A DNA stretch of 64,000 nt from Prevotella melaninogenica (lineage in GTDB: Bacteria; Bacteroidota; Bacteroidia; Bacteroidales; Bacteroidaceae). This document shows, piece by piece, positions 1 through 7,859 of the stretch. A model generated the notes under the pieces. The model was not told where the DNA came from and did not search any database. It saw only the letters and a list, made by a program, of their open reading frames with translations. Both the position numbers and the translations under genes were made by a program. Each line of letters starts with the position of its first letter. Position 1 is the first letter of the stretch. Location of the stretch: assembly GCF_018127925.1 (NCBI RefSeq), contig NZ_CP072348.1:317501-381500 (forward strand), in the 5' to 3' direction.

Positions 1-149
1 CCATATCCGCTCTGTCTATTACCATCTCTATTATCGCCTGCAAATGCTTCGTCAAGCATTGTTCCTATACAATAGCCAACTAAACCACCCAGCATACTTC
101 CGCTAAGTATCCAGCCTAATGCGCCACCAATCCATTTTCCTATTGCCAT
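1..149 (-). CDS. TerB/DnaJ-like protein, N-terminal fragment
   Basis: The first 49 codons of a minus-strand gene that runs off the left edge of the window. The start is the ATG at 149-147. The visible protein opens with MAIGKWIGGALGWILSG and continues with a glycine-rich hydrophobic stretch (GGLVGYCIGTML), then a polar linker rich in D, N and R. This opening resembles Bacteroidetes TerB/DjlA-type proteins, which have a glycine-rich N-terminus, a TerB domain and a C-terminal J domain. Those later domains lie outside the window, so the call rests on the N-terminus alone. Confidence 0.5.
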   Translation of the reverse strand, partial: MAIGKWIGGALGWILSGSMLGGLVGYCIGTMLDEAFAGDNRDGNRQSGY

Positions 150-287
150 ATCATCTTCTATTTATATGAAATAACACCTGTTTTTAGTTTCATACTGACC
201 TATAGACAAAGATAGTGCCAAAGTATGTTGGCTTATTGATTGTAAAGATTAATTAGAAGGCTATATGAGGATTATACAACTGTATTA

Positions 288-737
288 TTAAATGTTTTGA
301 TAGTCTGGAATTGTCTCAAGGAAAGCGTATGTTTGATTCTCATAATCCATTTTACAGATATAAGTATCTAAGCCATTTGATACAATCAGATAATCAACAT
401 GGAGTAGGAGGTTGTAAACAGATATCTGTTCAAATACTTTCTGTGTTAATGGTATGGTTGGTGCTTTGTATTCAATAATCATTCTCGGACGAAGCTGATT
501 ATCGTAAAGCACACTATCAGCACGGACTTTCTTCTCGCCAACTTGTAGTGGAACCTCGTTAGCAAGTAGGGTAACAGGGTAGCTCTTGTGTTCGATGAGG
601 TAATGAATAAAGTGCTGGCGCACCCATTCCTCTGGAGTGAGTGCTATATACTTCCTGCGGAGTACATCAAAAATCTGCTTTCGTCCGTTTACCTCTCTTA
701 CTCTAATCTGATAAGGAGGGAGGTTAAGCTGCATCAT
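288..737 (-). CDS. Type I restriction enzyme R-like N-terminal domain protein (HSDR_N_2)
   Basis: A 149-residue protein. Its core matches the small stand-alone PD-(D/E)XK domain related to the N-terminus of HsdR: an aspartate in the stretch VRADSVLYD (about residue 73) is followed after a short hairpin by IIEYKAP (about residue 88), the expected D...ExK nuclease signature. The motor and specificity parts of a type I enzyme are absent, and no hsdM or hsdS is near, so this is not a restriction system. It faces holA head to head, an arrangement I recall as common in Bacteroidales. The biological role is unknown. Its likely promoter is the leftward box at 941-971, giving a leader of nearly 200 nt. 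Confidence 0.75.
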   Translation of the reverse strand: MMQLNLPPYQIRVREVNGRKQIFDVLRRKYIALTPEEWVRQHFIHYLIEHKSYPVTLLANEVPLQVGEKKVRADSVLYDNQLRPRMIIEYKAPTIPLTQKVFEQISVYNLLLHVDYLIVSNGLDTYICKMDYENQTYAFLETIPDYQNI

Positions 738-795
738 ATCTAAATATCTTATATATAATAAGGTGTAAGGTGTATAGTGAAAGTCAAATGAAAAT

Positions 796-826
796 TTTGT
801 TTTCTATCTCTTTTCTATTAACTTTG
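796..826 (+). promoter_or_regulatory. Rightward Bacteroidetes promoter for holA
   Basis: TTTG (796-799), a 19-nt spacer and TAACTTTG (819-826) match the Bacteroidetes -33/-7 consensus exactly. Transcription would start near 833 and give holA a leader of about 130 nt. The box is one arm of an inverted repeat whose other arm (923-950) holds the opposing promoter. Confidence 0.6.
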
Positions 827-940
827 CATGAAAGACCATACTGCAAGATATAGGGAGGTATGTTTCCTAAGATAGTTTTCTATCAATATAGGACTTATAA
901 CCTCAGTATTCTTGCCTCTATATATGGTTTATCTTTTATG

Positions 941-971
941 CAAAGTTAATAAAAAAGTAAATGCCAGCAAA
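941..971 (-). promoter_or_regulatory. Leftward Bacteroidetes promoter for the HSDR_N_2 gene
   Basis: Read on the minus strand, TTTG (971-968), a 19-nt spacer and TAACTTTG (948-941) form a consensus promoter. Its -33 box lies inside the first four codons of holA. Its transcript would overlap the rightward holA transcript by roughly 100 nt at the 5' ends. Confidence 0.55.
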
Positions 972-1986
972 GCAAGGACCAACATTTCAGAGTATTATGC
1001 AGGATCTGAAGAATAAGAAGTTTGCTCCCATCTATATGCTGATGGGGGAAGAGTCTTATTATATCGATCAGATTTCTGGCTATATAGCAGAGCATGTTCT
1101 TTCTCCAGAAGAACGAGATTTTAATCAGACTATCTGTTTTGGATCAGATGTTACAGCTGTACAGGTAGCTGATATGGCACGACGTTATCCTATGATGGCG
1201 GAGTATCAGGTGATAATAGTCAAAGAGGCGCAGAATATTCGTTCCTTGGAAGCATTGGAGAAGTATCTCAAAAATCCCGTAAAATCAACCATCCTTGTAT
1301 GGTGTCATAAAAACGGGAAAATTGACGCACGTAAAAAAGCTGTAGGATTGGCACAGGCTGTCGGTGTCGTTTTTGAGAGTAAGAAGTTGCGCGACTATCA
1401 GCTACCTGATTTTATCCAAAGTTATTTGAAGGAGAGAAAAGTTAGTATCGACCCAAAGGCCTGTCAGATAATAGCTGATCATATTGGTGCGGATTTAAGT
1501 CGCCTCACTTCTGAGTTGGATAAGGTGCTTATCTCTCTTCCTGCAGATAATCTTCGTGTCACCCCAGAAGTTGTGGAGAAGGAGATAGGTGTCAGTAAAG
1601 ACTTCAATGCATTTGAACTTAGAAATGCGGTTGTACAGAAGGATTGTTTTAAAGCAAATCAGATTGTGAAATATTTTGACAATAATCCAAAAGCTGGTTC
1701 TCTTTATTCTTTCCTTCCATTACTCTTTTCTTATTTCCAAAGTTTGATGATAGTTCATTATTCTCCTCGAAAAAATACGGAACAAGATATCGCCGCTGCT
1801 TTAGATTTGCGTAATACATGGGGAGCTAAAGATTTTGTAATAGGGCAAAAGAATTATTCTGCTCGTAAAACGATGGACATAATTTCTAAGATTCGAGACA
1901 TCGATGGAAAGAGTAAAGGATTAGATAATCCTAATACTGGTACAGGAGATTTGATGAAAGAGCTAATTTTCTACATACTTCACTAA
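961..1986 (+). CDS. holA: DNA polymerase III subunit delta
   Basis: A 341-residue clamp-loader delta subunit, which opens the beta sliding clamp and loads it onto DNA together with the gamma/tau and delta-prime subunits. The N-terminal domain has the typical opening APIYMLMGEESYYIDQI (about residues 22-38), in which the P-loop of related ATPases is degenerate. The middle lid-like segment includes IIADHIGADLSRLTSELDKV. The C-terminal helical domain (FELRNAVVQKD onward) mediates oligomerisation. Length and domain order match Bacteroidetes HolA. The start is the ATG at 961. Terminator-like hairpins follow directly. Confidence 0.93.
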   Translation: MPAKQGPTFQSIMQDLKNKKFAPIYMLMGEESYYIDQISGYIAEHVLSPEERDFNQTICFGSDVTAVQVADMARRYPMMAEYQVIIVKEAQNIRSLEALEKYLKNPVKSTILVWCHKNGKIDARKKAVGLAQAVGVVFESKKLRDYQLPDFIQSYLKERKVSIDPKACQIIADHIGADLSRLTSELDKVLISLPADNLRVTPEVVEKEIGVSKDFNAFELRNAVVQKDCFKANQIVKYFDNNPKAGSLYSFLPLLFSYFQSLMIVHYSPRKNTEQDIAAALDLRNTWGAKDFVIGQKNYSARKTMDIISKIRDIDGKSKGLDNPNTGTGDLMKELIFYILH

Positions 1987-1995
1987 AAAATAGAA

Positions 1996-2029
1996 GGATT
2001 TTTGATGCTTTTGAAGCATAAAAATCTCC
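1996..2029 (+). terminator. Hairpin downstream of holA
   Basis: Arms 1996-2010 and 2014-2029 pair almost completely around a 3-nt loop, with a T-rich tract after the stem. It lies 10 nt past the holA stop codon. Confidence 0.6.
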
Positions 2030-2067
2030 TGTTTTTACCAGAAATCATGATTTTTTAAGCTAAAAGG

Positions 2068-2093
2068 AGCACTCTGAAAAGGGTGCTTTTTTT
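2068..2093 (+). terminator. Rho-independent terminator
   Basis: AGCAC pairs with GTGCT around a short GAAA-containing loop, followed by an uninterrupted T run (2087-2093). It is probably a second, stronger stop for holA transcription. Confidence 0.7.
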
Positions 2094-2099
2094 ATGTTT

Positions 2100-2722
2100 T
2101 CTATTGAGTAATAGAGTAGTTAGCTCATTTTACCCTCTTCATTTTTCGCGTATTTTTCGTCTTCTTTATCCTTATTCGTAAATACTTTAAGCACGCAAAA
2201 AATGGCACTTTTTCGTAATAACTGATTTATATTTTACATTCTTTTAGTTTTAGCTTTGTGAAATAAAAGATAACCACTTTTTGGTCTTTACATTTGTATA
2301 TGTTGAATAATAAGGATAATTTTTATATTGAAAAATGCACATACAAAATTATATTTGCAAACTAAAATTAGAATATTTGTATTTACAAATTAATATGTAT
2401 TTTTATACACCAAGCAGTTTTAATATATAATATATTGTTAATCAGTTTTTTATTATGATTTGTTGATATTTATATTAGCTTAAACTCTTGTTATTTCCTT
2501 CTTTGTTGCATATTTGCCTATTTTAGGTTTGTATATGGTAATAAAGGTTGTTTATAGCCAGTATTTTAGAGTTTTCTGCTTATTTATTCCTTTGATATCA
2601 TATAGGTTTGTATATATCGTTTTGTAAATGTGTATCAGGATTGCACATATTTAGTTCTTTGCGTTTGTAAAATGTAAATATCAAAAGTTAGATATACAAA
2701 TGAAATATCATTAGTTCATTAT
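2100..2722. other. Very AT-rich non-coding region with recurrent TTTGTA/TACAAA motifs
   Basis: There is no credible coding sequence here. The DNA is extremely AT-rich. TTTGTA or its complement recurs at roughly 2291, 2375, 2387, 2528, 2607, 2623, 2664 and 2694, often next to a TAAAT or TATAT tail. The motif also overlaps the -7 box of the downstream XRE gene (TTTGTAAA at 2750). It may be a set of operator-like sites or a xenogeneic-silencer-type region; no function is demonstrated. Confidence 0.45.
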
Positions 2723-2753
2723 TTTGAGATTTAAAATATTATGTTTACCTTTG
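2723..2753 (+). promoter_or_regulatory. Promoter of the XRE-family regulator
   Basis: TTTG (2723-2726), 19 nt, then TACCTTTG (2746-2753) match the Bacteroidetes consensus. The -7 box lies within the near-palindrome TTTACCTTTGTAAA, a plausible site for autoregulation by the encoded HTH protein. Confidence 0.65.
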
Positions 2754-2824
2754 TAAAGTTATTAGAGAGGTGCCTAATCAGCTTAAAAACTCCTCTATTT
2801 GCTAACGAACGATAGAATTTGGAT

Positions 2825-3295
2825 ATGAAAGATCGAATCAGACAGCTTATGGAGAGTCAGCATATGACTCAACAAACTTTCTCAGATTTCATAGGAATCT
2901 CATCAGCATCTCTCAGTAGTATTTTTACTGGAAGAACTAAACCGACTCTAAATACGGTTGAAGCTATCAAGAGTAAGTTTACAAAGATTAATCTTGATTG
3001 GCTTCTGTATGGACAAGGACCTATGTTTAAGGATCAGGTTACTGAACCTAATTCTTCACCTGGAGAAGCCGAGATCGTATCTCCTGGAGTCTCTGAGGGT
3101 ATGCTTGACTTTCCTTATCCTACTCCATCCTCACAGCCAGAGACGGAACAGATAAGCTCTCCATATAGTGATAATATGTACAAAAGTCCGTCTCGTACAG
3201 AGGTAAAATATATTAACAAATCGCAACGTCGTATCACAGAGATTCGTATCTTCTTTGATGACCAAACATGGGAGACTTTTGTTCCAAAGAAGTAA
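2825..3295 (+). CDS. XRE-family helix-turn-helix transcriptional regulator
   Basis: A 156-residue protein with an N-terminal HTH_3/XRE domain (about residues 1-65: MKDRIRQLMESQHMTQQTF, then SDFIGISSASLSSIFTGRTKP). The HTH ends in the LDWLLYGQGPMF segment, common to Bacteroidetes members of this family. The middle is proline/serine-rich and probably disordered. The C-terminus is a short basic and beta-rich segment (TEIRIFFDDQTWETFVPKK) shared by this subgroup. The ATG at 2825 is preferred over an in-frame TTG six bases upstream because it begins the conserved MKDRI. It stands alone behind a long AT-rich region. The target genes are unknown. Confidence 0.8.
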   Translation: MKDRIRQLMESQHMTQQTFSDFIGISSASLSSIFTGRTKPTLNTVEAIKSKFTKINLDWLLYGQGPMFKDQVTEPNSSPGEAEIVSPGVSEGMLDFPYPTPSSQPETEQISSPYSDNMYKSPSRTEVKYINKSQRRITEIRIFFDDQTWETFVPKK

Positions 3296-3329
3296 GTCTT
3301 TGGAATACGAAATTGATATTCAAAGAATA

Positions 3330-3371
3330 GCACTCGGAAGTTTGTAAACGTATTCGTTAACTTCCGAGTGC
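3330..3371 (+). terminator. Perfect 13-bp hairpin after the XRE gene
   Basis: GCACTCGGAAGTT (3330-3342) is perfectly complementary to AACTTCCGAGTGC (3359-3371) around a 16-nt loop. No T run follows, so it could be a transcript-stabilising hairpin rather than a classical terminator. Confidence 0.55.
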
Positions 3372-4077
3372 AAAGTTAGATTAGAATCTCCTTAAAACAA
3401 TTTCTAAGTAGCGTACATTATTCTATAAGAATCTATGTAGCCCTTCTTATAGGTTTTTGTTTTAACCTTGATATATTTGTCTTTGCTATCAGTTAGGCGC
3501 TTATAGCCTCCAAATGTACTTAAAAAACACAATGCTCTTTCTCTTATTACTACTATTGGTTCTTATGTTTTTATCATGTTTATCCAGAGTTTTGAAGTGA
3601 TAAGATAAGCTTTTTTAAGCGATTATATACAAATCTACTTTTAATTTAGTTTGCTGTCATTTTAACATTTAGTACAAACTCCTTATAAACTAATAAGTTA
3701 GAAGCTCTATTTGGATGACAGTAGTGACAGGAAAGTATAATTCGAGTAAATCGTTTATTGGAGGTGGACTATTTACATATACTTGATAAAGCTATTGAAT
3801 AGTGTCTTATCTCTCTTTTCTTACTCTTCGAACTTTATTTTTGTGATAATCTTGTGTTTCATTCTCTTCAGTTGTAAAGTACTACATGTTTTTGGTTGCT
3901 TTTCTTCTCTCATAGCGCTACACTGTGATACAGATTGTTTTTTACAATATGAAGAAGTTATAAAACTCCTACGAATATTTAGACTCCACAGGATGTCTTT
4001 GCAAGTATGTTGCGGTAATTTGGTATGATTTCTTTCTGTTTTTTTCTTCAATCAGCCTATAATCGGGATATTTTATC
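3372..4077. other. Intergenic region, no convincing gene
   Basis: About 700 bp between the XRE gene and pyrK. It contains one copy of the 85-bp dispersed element (3650-3734) and, near 3590, a TTTTGAAGTGATAAG fragment that also occurs at the end of the repeat at 7290. Open frames at 3783-4051 are overlapping on both strands, low-complexity and without family resemblance, so I do not call them. Confidence 0.5.
3650..3734 (-). repeat. 85-bp dispersed inverted-repeat element, copy 1
   Basis: One end reads TTTGCTGTCATTTTAACAT (3650-3668) and the other ATGACAGTAGTGACAGGAAA (3715-3734). The outer parts are inverted repeats. Relative to copies at 17796, 38843 and 58239 it lies in reverse orientation. 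A conserved AT-rich flank of about 35 bp sits outside the TTTGC end (3615-3649). Confidence 0.7.
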
Positions 4078-4085
4078 TATATTTG
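4078..4085 (+). promoter_or_regulatory. -7 box upstream of pyrK
   Basis: TATATTTG matches TAnnTTTG and would place the transcript start about 20 nt before the pyrK ATG. No clear -33 TTTG is seen at the ideal spacing. Confidence 0.45.
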
Positions 4086-4110
4086 CATAGTTTTAAAAAG
4101 CAAAGCAAAG

Positions 4111-4887
4111 ATGAAGAAGTATGTCCTCGACTTGAAGGTATCTTCTGTGGAGCGTGTCAATGCAAGGAATGTCCTTATTAAGCTGACAGATGAGAAACCG
4201 CTTCCAGAGATGCTGCCTGGTCAGTTTGTAGAGGTGAGAGTGGACGGCTCACCTTCTACCTTTCTTCGCCGTCCTATTTCCATTAATTTCTTTGATAAAG
4301 AGCGTAATGAGTTGTGGCTGCTTGTTGCAACTGTAGGAGAAGGTACGCATACGCTTGCACGTCTACATGAAGGCGATATGTTAAATTGCGTGCTTCCTTT
4401 GGGTAATACGTTTGCACCTTTGGCAAGTCCGTCAGAAAGTGTATTGCTTGTAGGCGGTGGTGTTGGCGTTGCTCCGCTACTTTATTTCGGCAAGCAGATA
4501 AAGGAGGCTGGTGGTACACCTATCTTTTTGTTGGGAGCTCGTACAGCAGCCGACTTAGCAGAGGTATCGCTTTTCGAGAAGTATGGAAAGGTATGTATAA
4601 CAACAGAGGATGGTTCTGCAGGTGAGAAAGGTTTTGTCACAAATCACTCTATCCTGTCCACAGAGCGTTTTGATCGTATTTCTACATGTGGTCCTAAGCC
4701 CATGATGATGGCAGTGGCACGTTATGCTCATAAGGTATCAATTCCTTGCGAAGCATCGTTAGAGAATATGATGGCATGTGGTGTTGGTGCTTGCCTGTGC
4801 TGTGTAGAGAAAACGACAGGGGGGAATCTCTGTGTTTGTACAGAGGGTCCAGTCTTCGATACACGTAGATTGATGTGGGGAGAATAA
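4111..4887 (+). CDS. pyrK: Dihydroorotate dehydrogenase electron-transfer subunit
   Basis: A 258-residue iron-sulfur flavoprotein that passes electrons from dihydroorotate oxidation by PyrD to NAD+ in pyrimidine synthesis. The N-terminal FAD domain has FLRRPISIN (about residue 51), the NAD-binding part has LLVGGGVGVAPL (about residue 112), and the C-terminus holds the 2Fe-2S cluster cysteines in MACGVGACLCCV and LCVCTEGPVF. Length and order match family members. pyrD follows in the same direction after 117 bp, so the two subunits of the class 1B enzyme are probably co-transcribed. Confidence 0.93.
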   Translation: MKKYVLDLKVSSVERVNARNVLIKLTDEKPLPEMLPGQFVEVRVDGSPSTFLRRPISINFFDKERNELWLLVATVGEGTHTLARLHEGDMLNCVLPLGNTFAPLASPSESVLLVGGGVGVAPLLYFGKQIKEAGGTPIFLLGARTAADLAEVSLFEKYGKVCITTEDGSAGEKGFVTNHSILSTERFDRISTCGPKPMMMAVARYAHKVSIPCEASLENMMACGVGACLCCVEKTTGGNLCVCTEGPVFDTRRLMWGE

Positions 4888-5004
4888 ATCAGAAAAGAGT
4901 GGTTGAAGCTTAGTTTTCTTTTATTACACCTATTATATTAATAGTGCTAAATAGGAAGAGGAAGCATACAATCACATAGTTTTGTAAAAATAGATGATTA
5001 TAAT

Positions 5005-5913
5005 ATGGCTGATTTAAGTGTAAAGATAAATGACTTACAGCTCAAGAATCCAGTAATGACAGCCAGTGGTACCTTTGGCTATGGTTTGGAGTTTGCTGAT
5101 TTCGTACCATTGGAGGAAATTGGAGGTATTATCGTCAAGGGTACGACACTGGAACCACGTGAAGGAAATGACTATCCACGTATGGTAGAGACACCTCAGG
5201 GAATGCTTAACTGCGTAGGTTTGCAAAATAAGGGAGTAGATTACTTCATCAAACATATCTATCCTCAGATAAAAGATATCGACACGAATATGATTGTCAA
5301 TGTCAGTGGTAATTCGCCCGAGACGTATGCAGAGACCGCAGAGAAACTTGACGCATTGGATGGGATTCCAGCTATCGAGGTGAATATCTCATGTCCTAAC
5401 GTGAAAGAAGGTGGAATGTCGTTCGGTGTCACTTGCTCTGGAGCAGGTTCTATAGTGAAGGCTGTTCGCCAGCATTACCACAAGACCATGATTGTAAAGC
5501 TCTCTCCTAATGTCACCGATATAGCCAGTATAGCACGTGCTTGCGAAGATGAGGGTGCTGATTCAGTATCACTGATTAATACGTTGATGGGAATGGCGAT
5601 TGATATAGAGCGTCGTCGTCCAAAGTTGAGTATCCGTACGGGCGGCTTGAGTGGCCCAGCTGTAAAGCCTGTAGCGGTCAGAATGGTCAATGATGTGGCA
5701 AAGGCTGTGAAGATACCAGTCATCGGTTTGGGTGGTATTTCTACTGCTGAAGATGCTATTGAGTTCCTTATGGCAGGCGCTACAGCAATCCAGATAGGAA
5801 CTGCGAATTTCCTTGATCCACAGGTTACGATAAAGGTGCGTGATGGCATTAATGACTGGCTCGACCGTCATGGCTGTAAGTCTGTAACGGAAATCATCAA
5901 CTGTCTTGTATAG
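5005..5913 (+). CDS. pyrD: Dihydroorotate dehydrogenase, class 1B catalytic subunit
   Basis: A 302-residue FMN-dependent TIM barrel that oxidises dihydroorotate to orotate. The start region [15 protein letters not shown] is characteristic. [11 protein letters not shown] carries the catalytic cysteine used by class 1B enzymes (about residue 132), where class 2 enzymes have serine. VIGLGGI near residue 245 is part of the phosphate-binding end of the FMN site. Being class 1B it needs PyrK, which is encoded just upstream. A small membrane protein gene begins 16 bp after its stop. Confidence 0.94.
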   Translation: MADLSVKINDLQLKNPVMTASGTFGYGLEFADFVPLEEIGGIIVKGTTLEPREGNDYPRMVETPQGMLNCVGLQNKGVDYFIKHIYPQIKDIDTNMIVNVSGNSPETYAETAEKLDALDGIPAIEVNISCPNVKEGGMSFGVTCSGAGSIVKAVRQHYHKTMIVKLSPNVTDIASIARACEDEGADSVSLINTLMGMAIDIERRRPKLSIRTGGLSGPAVKPVAVRMVNDVAKAVKIPVIGLGGISTAEDAIEFLMAGATAIQIGTANFLDPQVTIKVRDGINDWLDRHGCKSVTEIINCLV

Positions 5914-5928
5914 ACTTTTAAAGCAAGA

Positions 5929-6315
5929 ATGGGTAAGAGAAAGTTTTATTTTTTCGACTTGGTTTACTTTGTTGGAGAGCGGTTACATCAGCTTTTCCCA
6001 GGGCGTCGTAGTATTGATGGAGTGTTACTAATACCTTTAGGGATTATGTTCCTTTTGGGGTATTGCTTAAATTTGCTGAATATCACACTGCTTCATTTTA
6101 CTGGATGGAAAGAAAAAACTGTAATCAGTGTACCTATACTTTTATCGTATATCATTGTATATTATATATATCAGGTGCGAGGACATCATAGTCGTGTAAT
6201 GACTCATTATCGGGGATCTATTTATGATAGTCCGCCTACGCTTTTGTTTGTTTTCTTTGCTTGGATGATTATTCCTAATATATTGTTATTGCTGCTCATA
6301 AATGTTGTAGAATAA
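5929..6315 (+). CDS. Small integral membrane protein, function unknown
   Basis: A 128-residue protein with about three hydrophobic segments (roughly residues 35-58, 65-83 and 103-125) and a basic N-terminus (MGKRKFYFFDL). I recognise no catalytic motif. It starts 16 bp after pyrD and is followed by a strong terminator, so it is probably the last gene of the pyrK-pyrD transcript. Nothing in the sequence ties it to pyrimidine metabolism. Confidence 0.6.
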   Translation: MGKRKFYFFDLVYFVGERLHQLFPGRRSIDGVLLIPLGIMFLLGYCLNLLNITLLHFTGWKEKTVISVPILLSYIIVYYIYQVRGHHSRVMTHYRGSIYDSPPTLLFVFFAWMIIPNILLLLLINVVE

Positions 6316-6351
6316 ACAAGGTTTTATGAATTCAGTATTTTGATTAATAGG

Positions 6352-6406
6352 GAAGTGCCGACATCGTTTTCCTCTTTTCAGAGAGTGATGTCGGCACTTC
6401 TTTTTT
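6352..6406 (+). terminator. Strong terminator ending the pyrK-pyrD unit
   Basis: GAAGTGCCGACATC (6352-6365) and GATGTCGGCACTTC (6387-6400) are perfect complements, followed by TTTTTT. Confidence 0.85.
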
Positions 6407-6419
6407 GTTTCCTGTTTGG

Positions 6420-6656
6420 AAAAATGTTTACATCTTTAAGGCTTCTTATCCTTCAATAAAGGCATATAAATAGTTGTTTTTAGCGCGCTTGTAACTGTTA
6501 TTATATCAGTTAGTTATAAAGCTGTGCAAGAAAAGGTGCTTAGTAAGGGCTCAAAAGGGCGTTAGTAAGCCGCCAAAAGGGCACCTTTTGCAAGCTTATT
6601 GGGCGTCTTTTAGAAGCGAAAAGAGCATCAATAAAAATTGAGTTTATGAAAAATAA
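6420..6656 (+). repeat. ~600-bp dispersed element, partial copy 1
   Basis: The conserved core (about 6527-6628) consists of 22-nt units opening with AAAAGG: AAAAGGTGCTTAGTAAGGGC, then AAAAGGGCGTTAGTAAGCCG, then a 44-nt double unit opening AAAAGGGCACC. Similar cores occur near 14650 (reverse), 25905, 50547 and 63470 (reverse). The copy is cut on its right by the IS1595-family element at 6657. Confidence 0.7.
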
Positions 6657-7199
6657 TTCTGTGTTTTGATAAAAGTACTAACAAACCTTAAACACTTTCA
6701 AAGTATGCCTCATAGTCATCAGAGAGTGTATAGATGCTGTCCCTCTGCCCCATAATCTCTCCCAATTTCATCATCATCAACCATGCGGGAGAGTAATATT
6801 CGAGTTCAAGCTGATGCTGGATCTCCTTAGCCGACAGTACCTGCTTGATGGATGTCATCATGTGCGCAGTAGAGAACCAATCATACAGCGGTAGTTTGCT
6901 ATGTTCCATAACGGTACCCTTTGTCAACGAGATTCTGTTGCCACAGTTCTCACATTGAAAGGATTTCCTTCCAGGCAGCCATTTATACTTTGTAGCTCCA
7001 CACTTAGGACACACAACACCTATTTCCTCTCGAACAGCTCTAAGGTAGTTCTCGCAGCTATCCTCATCAGGGAACATCTGGAAGAAGTCTTTCAATAACA
7101 TAGGTCTCATATTTGTGACAAATATAATTGATTTTCAGATTTTTACAATGGAGCTATATTGAAATTAACATACCTTAGTACTTTTATCAAAACACAGAA
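6657..7199 (-). mobile_element. Internally deleted IS1595-family element (543 bp)
   Basis: The ends are the inverted repeats TTCTGTGTTTTGATAAAAGT... and its complement, flanked by the 8-bp direct repeat AAAAATAA at 6649-6656 and 7200-7207. It equals the full copy at 13433-14608 with bases corresponding to 13914-14546 (633 bp) removed: 1176 minus 633 is exactly 543. A TGA trinucleotide is shared at the deletion junction. Both termini are kept, so it could be moved in trans by the intact copy. Confidence 0.88.
6688..7110 (-). pseudogene. Truncated IS1595-family transposase
   Basis: The first 130 or so residues (zinc-ribbon domain with CPKC and CENC cysteine pairs, up to DSIYTLSD) match the 340-residue transposase at 13522-14544 with only a few substitutions (for example S for F in DWFFTAH). 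The frame then runs across the deletion into ten unrelated residues (DYEAYFESV) and stops. The catalytic domain is missing, so it cannot act as a transposase. It could at most bind the element ends. Confidence 0.88.
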
Positions 7200-7289
7200 A
7201 AAAATAAGAACAAAGTGGAGTAAGGCTTAATCTCTCCTTGCACGAGGAGTGAATAGTTCTACCTTATTTATTAAGTCTTTTGAATGGAT

Positions 7290-7622
7290 CTTCAGGATTT
7301 TGAAGTGATAAGGTTTTCCACTTAAGGTTAGGTTTTTAACAAAATGTCACACGGAGAAAAGGAGAGGACGGAGGATTATTAAAACAAAACAATGGAAGTC
7401 ACGGAGGCACCGTCGGTGCACAGAGCGACGGAGCTTGTTTGCCAATACTATTAGCAATTTATATACAAAGCGTTTACCCCAAAATAGTTATCAAGAATCT
7501 GTACGCTATACCTCCGTCGCTCTTTGTGCCGTCGGCACCTCCGTGACATTGCGTTTACCTCCGTCCCCTCCGTGACTCCGTGTGCCTATTATATAAGACT
7601 TTTAGTTTAACACTCCATATTT
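7290..7622 (+). repeat. ~335-bp inverted-repeat element rich in CGGAGG, copy 1
   Basis: The left half carries CACGGAGGCACCGTCGG and GAGCGACGGAG (about 7401-7431). The right half carries their complements, CTCCGTCGCTC and GTCGGCACCTCCGTGA (about 7510-7546), so a transcript would fold into a long imperfect hairpin. A homologous copy in the opposite orientation is at 47862-48200. No coding sequence is present between 7200 and 7859. Confidence 0.65.
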
Positions 7623-7810
7623 CGGAAGAACCTCTTTTTTGTTATGTCTTACGTTCTCTCCTCGCTCTAAGTGAAAAAACAGGGGTTTAGCATGATTTGT
7701 TTTACATTTTTTTGCACAAAGTCTATTTATATGCGCATTATTATAAGGTGTGTGTTTTAAAATACATTAAAATAGGGGTCGTTCGCTTGCGGTATTATTT
7801 TCCTTTTTAT

Positions 7811-7818
7811 TATCTTTG
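7811..7818 (+). promoter_or_regulatory. -7 box of the ffh promoter
   Basis: TATCTTTG, about 40 nt before the ffh start, with a CTTG about 21 nt upstream as a possible -33 element. Confidence 0.55.
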
Positions 7819-7859
7819 TAAGATAGAAATAAGAATATATAAGTTTACTTTTAAAAGCA

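Noticed and set aside
288-737. Part of a type I restriction-modification system
   Set aside because: No hsdM, hsdS or helicase part is present nearby; only the small HsdR-N-like nuclease domain is encoded, next to holA.
3783-4051. Overlapping open frames on both strands between the XRE gene and pyrK
   Set aside because: Hydrophobic, low-complexity translations without family resemblance, no promoter or ribosome-binding signal, and mutually overlapping on opposite strands.
6527-6628. Short periodic repeats resembling a mini CRISPR array
   Set aside because: Units are contiguous 22-nt degenerate repeats with no unique spacers, the same core recurs at four other loci, and no cas genes are present.
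6688-7110. Stand-alone 140-residue zinc-ribbon protein
   Set aside because: It is the 5' part of the IS1595-family transposase truncated by an internal deletion of the element, so it is treated as a pseudogene.
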